Origin: Saccharospirillum sp043196875
GTDB taxonomy: Bacteria > Pseudomonadota > Gammaproteobacteria > Pseudomonadales > Natronospirillaceae
DNA: 64,000 nt
NCBI RefSeq assembly: GCF_043196875.1
Contig: NZ_JBEBMX010000002.1
Span: 1-64,000 of the forward strand
Reading direction: 5' to 3'
Both the position numbers and the translations under genes were made by a program. This document shows positions 53,396 through 61,111 of this stretch, in pieces. Every line of letters begins with the position of its first letter. Within the stretch, counting starts at the first letter, position 1. A model generated the notes under the pieces. It made no database searches. It was given only the letters and a program-made list of their open reading frames with translations, and was not told the DNA's origin.

Positions 53396-53441
53396 AGGAG
53401 CGGTGGGTGTCCACTGCTCCGGGTATTGCAGAAGCTTTGGC

Positions 53442-55109
53442 TTACCAGTTCATGGAGAACTGGGTGGCAAGACCTGCGTCCTGAACGATTTCTTCCCATT
53501 CCGTTGCAGGGCTGAGCCAGGCGGTGATGTCCAGGCCGACACCGAAGGGCGTAAAGCCGAGGCCGGTGGTGATGACGTGGCTGTCTTCGACGCTCAGGTT
53601 ATTGCGGTAACCGGCGCGGACTTTCATCCAGTTGAAGGCATCGAATTCACCGCCCACACCGATGTAGCGCGTGGTCACGCCATAACCCAGGGGTTCGTTT
53701 TCGGTCAGGTCCAAGTCCAGCGCCAGGGTGCTGAAGCGGGTTTCATGCGCCACGCCAATGCGCGCCTTGGGGCCCATTTCCAGCTCGCGGCCGGACGCAC
53801 TTTCGAAGGTCTGCGGAATCAGGTCTTTCACCACCAGGCCGGCACGCACCTGGCCTTTGGCGACGTTGTACCAGTTTTTGGCGATACCGATATCGAGGTT
53901 GCCGGTGAAGGCCGTGGTGGTGTTTTGACTGAACGTGCTGGAGTCTACCGAGCCGGCTTCGTCGAAGGCGATGGTGTCTTCGAAAATTTGCAGCGACTGG
54001 AGTTTTGGGGTGACACCGACGGAGAAAGTTTGGCCCAGGTAGGTGAATTCACGAGCGGCGGAGATGCCCAATTCTACGATGTTGGCACCGAGGATGGTGA
54101 CTGAGGAATCGTCTCCTAGACCTTCGGTGGCTGAAGCCTGGAGTTCGCCGTTTACGTAAACACCGTTGCCATCGGTATAAGTTACCAGCGTGGTTCCACC
54201 CGTAGGACCTTCACTTACGGCGCCAGCGCAATTCGTGGTGTTGACTGTAGTATTTGTCGATTCTGCTTCTAGTTTTGCTTGTGCAACAACCATGTTGTTG
54301 AAAGCTGTTTCATACTCTGCAGATCCACCTCCACATGGGTTTAGTGACGTATCGAACTGGTTAAAAGCCGTAACAGCATTAGAAAGATTAGTAGACAGTT
54401 GAGACAGCTCTGCTGCTTCATCGGTGTAACCACTAGTGGCTGTAACAATTGTTGATATTTGATCAAGGTCAGACTGAGCAATATTTGCCCTCATGCCAAG
54501 ATTTGCACTTGTATTTAGATGAAGTGCTAGACCCAATCCAGAGCGAGGAATTGCTATCGCCGTTCCAATTGAGCCAAGGATTGCTAAAGGTCTGTCTTCT
54601 AGAGTGGATAGACTTTCGTTGGTATCGGTAATTGCTATATCCAGTTTGTCCATTTCTGTCTGGATATTAGTGATCTTTGTATTAAGTGTTGCGTTAGCCG
54701 AATTGAGTGTTTCGACTTCACCTGGATCTACGCCGTCATTCAGAGCAGCTGCAGCAGCCGTTACATTATCGGCGGCCGTAGCCAGGTCAACTCCACCAGT
54801 TCCGCCATTAATTTCTGCTTCAATAGCAGCAGAATCCGTATCCTCAAACGCATCAGTAACATTCGCCGCCTTAATAAACCCATACCCATCATCAATCGCA
54901 AAGCGGATGCTCGGCAGTTGCAAACCAAAATCCACATCATCGTCATAGGCTGACAACAGCGCTGGGTTGAACTGGCTGGCGGCGAAGGAGTCGGCGGAGG
55001 CGACACCGGTATTGCCCATGGCGTTGGAGCGGGTGTCGTTGCCGGTAAAAGGCGTTGCAGAGGCGGTGCCGGCCGTCAGTATGGCCAGTGCAAGCAGACT
55101 TCGTTGCAT
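53442..55109 (-). CDS. TraF-like (TraF_2) outer-membrane beta-barrel protein, copy 2
   Basis: A 555-residue paralog of the preceding gene, with the same opening (signal peptide, PFTGNDTRSNAMGNTGVASA) and same FSMNW ending. It has no transfer-related neighbour, so a structural or transport role at the outer membrane is more likely. Bases about 54200-54900, encoding the middle, are AT-rich: two 60-base lines there have 38% and 40% GC against 67% for a line in the 3' part. This suggests recombination of the exposed central region. ATG at 55109. Confidence 0.82.
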   Translation of the reverse strand: MQRSLLALAILTAGTASATPFTGNDTRSNAMGNTGVASADSFAASQFNPALLSAYDDDVDFGLQLPSIRFAIDDGYGFIKAANVTDAFEDTDSAAIEAEINGGTGGVDLATAADNVTAAAAALNDGVDPGEVETLNSANATLNTKITNIQTEMDKLDIAITDTNESLSTLEDRPLAILGSIGTAIAIPRSGLGLALHLNTSANLGMRANIAQSDLDQISTIVTATSGYTDEAAELSQLSTNLSNAVTAFNQFDTSLNPCGGGSAEYETAFNNMVVAQAKLEAESTNTTVNTTNCAGAVSEGPTGGTTLVTYTDGNGVYVNGELQASATEGLGDDSSVTILGANIVELGISAAREFTYLGQTFSVGVTPKLQSLQIFEDTIAFDEAGSVDSSTFSQNTTTAFTGNLDIGIAKNWYNVAKGQVRAGLVVKDLIPQTFESASGRELEMGPKARIGVAHETRFSTLALDLDLTENEPLGYGVTTRYIGVGGEFDAFNWMKVRAGYRNNLSVEDSHVITTGLGFTPFGVGLDITAWLSPATEWEEIVQDAGLATQFSMNW

Positions 55110-55387
55110 AGTGATGATCTTCCTGTGATTTCTGGTTGGGCGGCCAAATACCGCTGGCGGTTTGCTTTAAAAATAGTGGATGTGAACCACTTTGCAAAGC
55201 GAGCTTGAAGCAAATAGCGAAGAAGTGGTTTTTTGTGGCTGTTTTGTCGAAATTAATAACATTTATCGTCAAATTATTGGCGCGCGTCGTATCGTATTTG
55301 GTGGTGACTTTAAAATCGTCAAGCCGCTGACAACTGGATGGCTCGGCGTTTGACCGGGCCTCCGATCTCCTGCTCCCGAAATGCCCC

Positions 55388-55414
55388 TAATGTAATTTCT
55401 GCGCTGGCCGATAG
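55388..55414 (+). promoter_or_regulatory. Sigma-28-like (FliA) promoter for flgP
   Basis: TAAT (55388-55391), 15 bases, then GCCGATAG (55407-55414). The flagellar consensus is TAAA, 15 bases, GCCGATAA, so 3 of 4 and 7 of 8 bases match. The predicted start lies about 40 bases before the flgP ATG. The rest of the spacer 55110-55464 shows no gene. Confidence 0.55.
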
Positions 55415-55464
55415 CTGGAAACAACAGCGTCAGGCCACGTGCCGATATGAAAATGGAGCGCCCT

Positions 55465-56076
55465 ATGCAAGCGAATACCCTGCGCCAGGTGATCAGCCTG
55501 GCGGCCCTGTCCCTGCTGCTCACTGGTTGCGGAATGTTCGGCGGCGATGAGCCGAGCCAGGAAGAACAGGTGGCCGCCATTGTTTCCGAAGTGCGCCAGA
55601 TCAATGAAAAACTGCCTCCGATGGAGCCAATGGTATTACGGGCTTCCGGTTACGGCGCCATCAACCCGAACTCGGCCGGTCTGACTGAAGTTCAGCAGCG
55701 TCTGATTGCGCGTCGCGCTTCCAAGCTCGATGCCTACCGGACCATGGCGGAACGGGTGTACGGCACGCAGATCATCGGTACTTCTACCGTGGAAGACATG
55801 GTGGTGCAGAGCGATCGCTACCGTGCCTTTGTTGATACCCAAATCATGGGTGCGCGGGTGATTTATCAGGAAATGCTGTCTGACGGCAGCTACGAAACCA
55901 TGGTCGAGATGGTGATCGACGAAGGTTTCCGCAACTGTCTGGCCAACCGTGCCAACGGTCGTCAGAACACCAGTTGTGCCGCTGACATGATTCACGACAT
56001 CGATGCCATTACGCGCAGTCAGCTGACGCGCCAGGGCGTGGAGTCGAATGAATCCGGTCTCTATTTCATTGAATAA
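55465..56076 (+). CDS. flgP: Flagellar outer-membrane lipoprotein FlgP (LPP20 family)
   Basis: A 203-residue lipoprotein with a signal peptide ending LLLTGCG (lipidated Cys) and the LPP20/FlgP domain: LIARRASKLDAYRTMAERVYG, then TVEDMVVQSDRYRAFVDTQI. In polar-flagellated bacteria FlgP is part of the basal-body disc or H-ring and is needed for motility. ATG at 55465 chosen with GGAG six bases upstream; an ATG at 55447 lacks one. Followed 57 bases later by flgT. Confidence 0.85.
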   Translation: MQANTLRQVISLAALSLLLTGCGMFGGDEPSQEEQVAAIVSEVRQINEKLPPMEPMVLRASGYGAINPNSAGLTEVQQRLIARRASKLDAYRTMAERVYGTQIIGTSTVEDMVVQSDRYRAFVDTQIMGARVIYQEMLSDGSYETMVEMVIDEGFRNCLANRANGRQNTSCAADMIHDIDAITRSQLTRQGVESNESGLYFIE

Positions 56077-56113
56077 CAGCATCGAATAACGGCATCGCCT
56101 AACGGCATCGAGT
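56075..56113 (+). repeat. 13-bp tandem repeat, three copies
   Basis: AACAGCATCGAAT, AACGGCATCGCCT and AACGGCATCGAGT follow each other at 56075-56087, 56088-56100 and 56101-56113. It fills most of the flgP-flgT spacer and overlaps the last base or two of the flgP stop. Confidence 0.75.
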
Positions 56114-56133
56114 CAGCGGCGGAGGAGAGCATC

Positions 56134-57396
56134 ATGTTGCGCACAAAACAGAGTCTGAAGATGGCACTGCGTTGGTTTGTCGCCACGGTGGTTTTCCCGC
56201 TGGCGGCGATCAGCCTGGCGCAAGCAGAACCGATGCCGTCCAACGATGGTCTGGTACTGGTTGACGCCGTTGGCGAAGCGGAAATTCAGTTTGGCGATAC
56301 CGACAGCGCCCGCATTCGTGCCCTGCGTCAGGCGATCGAAAGTGCCTCGGTGCAGGTCAGTGCTCAGGTGCATTCCACCCAGGTGATGGAAAACGGAAAC
56401 CTGACGGTCGATTACCTGCGCGTGAACAGCGCCGCCCGGGTGACCGATATTCACATCATGAGTGAAGGCCGCCAGGGCAATATGTACCAGGTGTCCATTA
56501 CTGCTCGGGTGTCGTCAAACGAAGTCTGCGCCAATGTGATGGCCAACCACTATCGCAAAACCGTGGCGGTAACCGGCTTCCAGATGGACCATCCGGAACA
56601 GTCCACCATGGGGCACCTGGGTTCGGTCGATCGGGAACTGGCGGCTTACTTTGTGAATGGTTTTGGTGGCATGGCCGGCATTCGTGCGCTGAACGCCAAC
56701 ACCATGACCTTGTACCCGAACAGCGATGCGGCGCCGACACAATTGTCGCCGCGCATGACGCTGACCAGTGCGGTCGATGCTGCGAAAAATCTCGGTGCTC
56801 AGTTTGTAATTTCCGGCGCCATTCGTGAGTTGGCGATGGAAGATCCGCACGCCGATCAGCCGAAAATCTGGGATGGCATGTTGTCGCGCGTGGGTATCGA
56901 TCGTCCCGAACGCACCCGTCATTTTGTGTTCGACATCTTCGTGCACGATGGCTATTCCGGCGCCCTGGTTTTCCAGAGCCGTTACAGCACTTACGGTGAA
57001 TGGAACGAGCCACGCAATGCGCGTGTCGGCTTCGCCACCGGTCGTTTCTTCAGCACCGATTACGGCCATGAAGTAAAACTGTTGCTCGACCAGGCGGTGG
57101 AAGACATTCAGAAAACCATTCAGTGCCAGCCGTTTATGGCGGCGATCAGCCAGGTTAATGGTCAGCGTATCTTTGTCGATACCGGTGCCAGCAGCGGCTT
57201 GCGTCCGGGCGATTTCCTGAGTGTGTATCGCACCAGCCAGCACTTCGACCGCCAGGGCGATACCTTCTGGCAACTGAGCGACACCCGCCTGGTGGCGGAA
57301 GTCAAACAGGTCCAGCCGCACTTCGCCATTGCCGAACTGGCGATTGGCAGCGAACGTTTGAACTTGCAGATGGATGATGTGGTGATGGCCTGGTAA
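56134..57396 (+). CDS. flgT: Flagellar H-ring assembly protein FlgT
   Basis: A 420-residue exported protein. The signal peptide ends near ISLAQAEP. The N-terminal domain has DSARIRALRQAIESASVQVS and VTDIHIMSEGRQGNMYQVSI; the middle TolB-like domain has RKTVAVTGFQM and FVISGAIREL; the C-terminal SH3-like domain has VNGQRIFVDTGASSGLRPGD. This three-domain order is that of Vibrio FlgT, which forms the H-ring around the sodium-driven polar-flagellum basal body. Co-transcribed with flgP. FlgO is not in the window. Confidence 0.88.
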   Translation: MLRTKQSLKMALRWFVATVVFPLAAISLAQAEPMPSNDGLVLVDAVGEAEIQFGDTDSARIRALRQAIESASVQVSAQVHSTQVMENGNLTVDYLRVNSAARVTDIHIMSEGRQGNMYQVSITARVSSNEVCANVMANHYRKTVAVTGFQMDHPEQSTMGHLGSVDRELAAYFVNGFGGMAGIRALNANTMTLYPNSDAAPTQLSPRMTLTSAVDAAKNLGAQFVISGAIRELAMEDPHADQPKIWDGMLSRVGIDRPERTRHFVFDIFVHDGYSGALVFQSRYSTYGEWNEPRNARVGFATGRFFSTDYGHEVKLLLDQAVEDIQKTIQCQPFMAAISQVNGQRIFVDTGASSGLRPGDFLSVYRTSQHFDRQGDTFWQLSDTRLVAEVKQVQPHFAIAELAIGSERLNLQMDDVVMAW

Positions 57397-57428
57397 TTCC
57401 CCTGTCAGGCCAAATAGACTCTCTCGAC

Positions 57429-57452
57429 AGGCGCCTTAAGGCGCCTTTTTTT
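57429..57452 (+). terminator. Intrinsic terminator after flgT
   Basis: AGGCGCC (57429-57435), loop TTAA, GGCGCCT (57440-57446), then seven T (57446-57452). It lies 33 bases after the flgT stop. Confidence 0.92.
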
Positions 57453-57520
57453 ATGTTTTAGGATAGGTGCTCTGTGACTGGATAGGCGTTGGTTGAGGTG
57501 TCGTGGTGCAACCACTCAGC

Positions 57521-57547
57521 TTGACATGGTAATGCAATCGCATTACC
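57521..57547 (+). promoter_or_regulatory. Toxin-antitoxin promoter and operator
   Basis: A consensus -35 TTGACA (57521-57526) is followed by the perfect inverted repeat GGTAATGC-AATC-GCATTACC (57528-57547). The palindrome fills the -35 to -10 spacer, so binding of the antitoxin or the complex would shut the promoter. The -10 is weak (TACCTT at 57544). Confidence 0.7.
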
Positions 57548-57578
57548 TTGCTGGTATCGACAGACGCCGGAGCGAATC

Positions 57579-57905
57579 ATGGGCACCTCCTTGGAAGTTG
57601 AATCCACACTGACCGACCGCTTTCAGACCACAGTGCCGTCCTCGGTGAGAGAAGCGCTCAAGCTGAAAAAGCGAGACAAGATCCACTACAAACTCCTCCC
57701 CGATGGTCGGGTTGTGCTGACCAAGGCGGTCGAAGAAGCCAACGACCCTGTATTGGGTCAGTTCTTGCACTTCCTCGCTCAGGACATGGCGGCCCACCCC
57801 GAACGGATTCAAGCGGTCAATACTGGCTTGGTAGAGCGTATCCAGGTGTTGGTGGGTGATGTTAACGTCGATCTCGATGAACCGCTGTCGGACGATGATG
57901 AATGA
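57579..57905 (+). CDS. prlF: PrlF (SohA)-family antitoxin
   Basis: A 108-residue AbrB/SpoVT-fold antitoxin. The swapped-hairpin DNA-binding segment is TLTDRFQTTVPSSVREALKL and KKRDKIHYKLLPDGRVVLTK, near the N-terminus. The acidic C-terminus (VDLDEPLSDDDE) would bind the toxin. It blocks YhaV and represses its own operon through the palindrome upstream. ATG with GGAG six bases before. Four-base overlap with yhaV. Confidence 0.88.
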   Translation: MGTSLEVESTLTDRFQTTVPSSVREALKLKKRDKIHYKLLPDGRVVLTKAVEEANDPVLGQFLHFLAQDMAAHPERIQAVNTGLVERIQVLVGDVNVDLDEPLSDDDE

Positions 57906-58420
57906 CCATCGAAGATGGTCCAGCCTCAAGTGGTTCGGCCATAGTCATTAATGGCTGGACCATTTATGCCCACCCCCTGTTCCTTGATCAGGTTGAAGAG
58001 CTGACTAAGCAGGTGACTTTGCTTAAGGCAAAACACCCGACCGACTATCAGAGCAAAAATGTCACTAAACGCCTGGCGGCTATATACCAGCTTGCTTTGA
58101 ATATCATTCCGCAGGACCCGGGAAGGTCAGAGTACCGCCAAGGCAATACTCTGGGTGACGACTACAAGCATTGGTTCCGGGCTAAATTCTTTCAACAGTA
58201 CCGGCTATTTTTTCGCTATCACGCGCAAAGCAAAATCATTGTATTCGCCTGGGTTAATAACGAAAAAACCAAGAGGGCTTATGACAGCAAGTCTGATGCC
58301 TATCGAGTTTTTAACCGGATGTTGAACAAAGGGCACCCTCCAGATGATTGGGATCAACTCATCCAAGAAGCCAAGAAAGTGACATCGAGAACGGCCCGAC
58401 TGACTCAAGGTCCGATATAG
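57902..58420 (+). CDS. yhaV: YhaV-family toxin (RelE-like ribonuclease)
   Basis: A 172-residue type II toxin. YhaV cleaves RNA, probably with the ribosome. Family features are VINGWTIYAHPLFLDQVEEL, TKRLAAIYQLALNIIPQDPG and RAKFFQQYRLFFRYHAQSKI, with FAWVNNEKTKRAYDSKSDAY near the C-terminus. Full length, so likely active. The pair sits between the flagellar operon and the rsmA-apaH operon. Confidence 0.9.
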   Translation: MTIEDGPASSGSAIVINGWTIYAHPLFLDQVEELTKQVTLLKAKHPTDYQSKNVTKRLAAIYQLALNIIPQDPGRSEYRQGNTLGDDYKHWFRAKFFQQYRLFFRYHAQSKIIVFAWVNNEKTKRAYDSKSDAYRVFNRMLNKGHPPDDWDQLIQEAKKVTSRTARLTQGPI

Positions 58421-58480
58421 TCTGTCGTGGTTTTTATGGTTGAGTTACTGAAAATCTAGATTAAAGACTACATCGCAAAA

Positions 58481-59305
58481 CTACACCGAAAAAACAATCC
58501 CCGCTGTATCGCAATGCAAGCGCTCGCCGGTATCGAGATTCATCAGGGTTAAATAATTATTCCAGACGTAACCGGTATCGAGAGCGACAAAGTCGTCGTT
58601 GCCGGTGCGACCCATCAGCGCGGCCCAGTGACCGAACAGGATGGTGTGGTTGCGTTTGACCGGCCAGTCGAACCAGGGCCTCATGCCGGTGGGGAAGTCG
58701 TCGATGCCTTCTTTGTGTTTGAATTCCAGGCGGCCGTCGGGGCCACAAAAGCGCATGCGGGTGAAGGCGTTGGTGAGGTAGCGGTAACGCGCCATGCCGG
58801 TTAGGTCGTCGCTCCAGACGTCGGGCTTGTCGCCGTACATCTCACTGAGAAAGCCGAGAAAACGCGGCCGGTCGGCGAACAGACTTTCCAGTTCTTTGGC
58901 GTGCAGTTGGGCTTCGTTGTCGCTCCAGATCGGTGGGATGCCGGCGTGTGTCATCAGCAGACGGCGTTCGGCGTCGTGCAGTAATACCGGCCGGGTGCGC
59001 AACCATTCCATCAACTCGAAGCAGTCTTCGGCGTTCAGAATACGGTCGAGGTCGGGGTTGCTTTTCATCGGTTGCTGGCTGAGTGCCAGCGCTAATAAAT
59101 GCAGGTCGTGATTGCCGAGGACGGTTTCGGCGGCAGCGCCCAGTGAACGCACGAAGCGTAAGCAGCCGAGTGAATCGTCACCGCGATTAACCAGATCGCC
59201 GGTCAGCCAGAGTTTGTCGACGCTGGTGTCGAAGCCGACGGTTTCCAGTAACAATTCGAGTGGTCTGCGGCAACCCTGGAGGTCGCCGACGGCGTAGAGC
59301 GTCAT
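58481..59305 (-). CDS. apaH: Symmetrical bis(5'-nucleosyl)-tetraphosphatase
   Basis: A 274-residue metallophosphatase that splits Ap4A into two ADP and removes Np4 caps from RNA. The motifs are in order: YAVGDLQGC, LTGDLVNRGDDSLG, VLGNHDLHLL, MTHAGIPP and FGHWAALMG. It overlaps rsmA by four bases. In E. coli apaG stands between rsmA and apaH; it is absent here. Confidence 0.94.
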   Translation of the reverse strand: MTLYAVGDLQGCRRPLELLLETVGFDTSVDKLWLTGDLVNRGDDSLGCLRFVRSLGAAAETVLGNHDLHLLALALSQQPMKSNPDLDRILNAEDCFELMEWLRTRPVLLHDAERRLLMTHAGIPPIWSDNEAQLHAKELESLFADRPRFLGFLSEMYGDKPDVWSDDLTGMARYRYLTNAFTRMRFCGPDGRLEFKHKEGIDDFPTGMRPWFDWPVKRNHTILFGHWAALMGRTGNDDFVALDTGYVWNNYLTLMNLDTGERLHCDTAGIVFSV

Positions 59306-60093
59306 GCTTTCTCCTGACGATGGATGGCGTTGGCCAGGTTCACAAAGTCGGCAATGGCGAGGTTTTCGGCGCGCTCGCCGGGGTTTAATCCCAGCGCTTC
59401 AATGCCGGCGGCATCGATCAGCGGTTTTAAATTATTACGCAGCGTTTTGCGGCGTTGGCTGAAAGCGGTGCGCACCACTGTGCCGAGCAGTTCAACGTTA
59501 TCGGCCGGGGTTTGCGGTTCGGCACGTGGCGTTAAGCGGACGATGGCGGAGTCGACTTTCGGCGCCGGCTGGAACGAGCCGGGCGGTACGGTGAACAGGT
59601 ACCGCGCTTCGCAGTGGTACTGCATCATGATGCCGAGACGGCCGTAAGCGTTGTCGCCCGGTGCCGCACAGAGTCGTTCGACCACTTCCTTTTGCAGCAT
59701 AAAATGCATGTCGTGAATCTGGCTCGACCAGTTGAGCAGATGAAACATTAACGGCGTGGAAATGTTGTACGGCAGGTTGCCGACCAGGCGCAGTTTTTCA
59801 TCGCCGTTGATCAGTTGACCGTAGTCGAAACGCAGCGCATCGGCTTCGTGAATGCGTAGATTTTTGGCATCAAAAAACTGGGCGCGCAGGATAGGAATTA
59901 AATCGCGATCGAGTTCGATAACGTCGAGTTCGCCGTCGGTTCCGGCGAGCAACGGCTCGGTTAAGGCGCCGCGCCCCGGGCCGATTTCCACCAGTCGCTG
60001 CCCCGGTTTGGGCGCGATGCTGGCGATGATACGATCGATGATGCGGCTGTCGTGCAGAAAGTTCTGGCCGAATCGTTTACGCGCTTTATGCAT
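59302..60093 (-). CDS. rsmA: 16S rRNA dimethyladenosine transferase
   Basis: A 263-residue KsgA/RsmA that dimethylates two adjacent adenines near the 3' end of 16S rRNA during 30S assembly. It starts KARKRFGQNFLHD, then the SAM-binding VEIGPGRGALTEPLL, the catalytic LVGNLPYNIST and a C-terminal helical RRKTLRNNLKPL. It overlaps pdxA by eight bases. Confidence 0.95.
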   Translation of the reverse strand: MHKARKRFGQNFLHDSRIIDRIIASIAPKPGQRLVEIGPGRGALTEPLLAGTDGELDVIELDRDLIPILRAQFFDAKNLRIHEADALRFDYGQLINGDEKLRLVGNLPYNISTPLMFHLLNWSSQIHDMHFMLQKEVVERLCAAPGDNAYGRLGIMMQYHCEARYLFTVPPGSFQPAPKVDSAIVRLTPRAEPQTPADNVELLGTVVRTAFSQRRKTLRNNLKPLIDAAGIEALGLNPGERAENLAIADFVNLANAIHRQEKA

Positions 60094-61111
60094 TCAACTG
60101 TCCATTTGCGGGGTCGTGTAACTGACCATTGTTGTGCCGGTGCTGCGCCATGGTGGCAGCGGTTTGCAGGGCGACGGCGAGTGAGCCGTCTGATGCTTTG
60201 CCGGTGCCGGCAAGATCGAGCGCGGTGCCGTGATCGACCGAGGTGCGCACAAAAGGCAGCCCCAACGTAATGTTCACCGCCGCGCCGAAGCCTTTGAATT
60301 TCAGCACTGGCAAACCCTGGTCGTGATACATGGCGAGTACGGCGTCGGCGTCGTCCAGATAGTGCGGTTGGAACAGCGTATCGGCCGGCAGCGGGCCGTC
60401 GAAATGCCAGCCACGTGCGCGCAGTTTAGCCAGCGCTGGTTCGATGATATCGCTTTCTTCGTGACCCAGGTGGCCGCCTTCGCCGGCGTGTGGATTCAAA
60501 CCGCAGACCAGCACCTTGGGTTCGGCGCAACCGAAGTCGCGCTGCAGTGATTGCTGCAACACCGTGGCGACACTGTCGATGCGCTCGGCGGTGATGGCAG
60601 CGGGCACTTGTGACAGCGGTAAGTGAGTGGTCACCAGAGCCACGCGCAGGCCTTCGGTGGCGAGCATCATCACGACCTGCTTCACACCACTGTGGCTTTG
60701 CAGATATTCGGTGTGGCCGGTGAAGGCGATGCCGGCGTCGTTGATGATGCCTTTGTGCACCGGGCCGGTAACCAGCGCGACTTTGCCGGCCATGGCCAGT
60801 TCGATGGCAACGTCGAGTGTTTGCAACACGTAACCGGCGTTGCGGGCGTCGAGTTGGCCGGCTTCGCAGGGCGCGTTCAGCTTAACCGGCAAGACGGGCA
60901 AGATGCCGGCTTGCGGTGCTTTCAGTGCGTCGAGGCTGGCGAGTGTTTCGATGCGTACGTCCAGGTTCAACAGCCGTGCGCGTTCGGTCATCAAAGCCGG
61001 ATCGGCGATGGCAAACCAGGGTTGGCGGTGCTCCAGCAGCGCTTGTTTCAGGACCAGATCCGGGCCGATGCCCGCTGGTTCACCGGGAGTGACCGCCAGC
61101 GGCAGACTCAC
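60086..61111 (-). CDS. pdxA: 4-hydroxythreonine-4-phosphate dehydrogenase
   Basis: A 341-residue enzyme of vitamin B6 synthesis: oxidises 4-hydroxythreonine-4-phosphate, which loses CO2 to give 3-amino-2-oxopropyl phosphate for PdxJ. It has TPGEPAGIGPDLVL at the start, FTGHTEYLQ with a metal His, NPHAGEGGHLG and MYHDQGLPVLKFKGFG with the other metal His. Stop overlaps rsmA and start overlaps surA. Confidence 0.95.
   Translation of the reverse strand: MSLPLAVTPGEPAGIGPDLVLKQALLEHRQPWFAIADPALMTERARLLNLDVRIETLASLDALKAPQAGILPVLPVKLNAPCEAGQLDARNAGYVLQTLDVAIELAMAGKVALVTGPVHKGIINDAGIAFTGHTEYLQSHSGVKQVVMMLATEGLRVALVTTHLPLSQVPAAITAERIDSVATVLQQSLQRDFGCAEPKVLVCGLNPHAGEGGHLGHEESDIIEPALAKLRARGWHFDGPLPADTLFQPHYLDDADAVLAMYHDQGLPVLKFKGFGAAVNITLGLPFVRTSVDHGTALDLAGTGKASDGSLAVALQTAATMAQHRHNNGQLHDPANGQLNA

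Noticed and set aside
51480..55109. Conjugative plasmid or ICE suggested by the TraF-like label
   Set aside because: No relaxase, coupling protein or type IV secretion gene is nearby; the TraF_2 family is common on chromosomes as an outer-membrane barrel protein.
55280..55305. Sigma-54 promoter before flgP (TTGGCGCG...)
   Set aside because: The -12 GC element is missing at the required spacing; a sigma-28-like element nearer the gene fits better.
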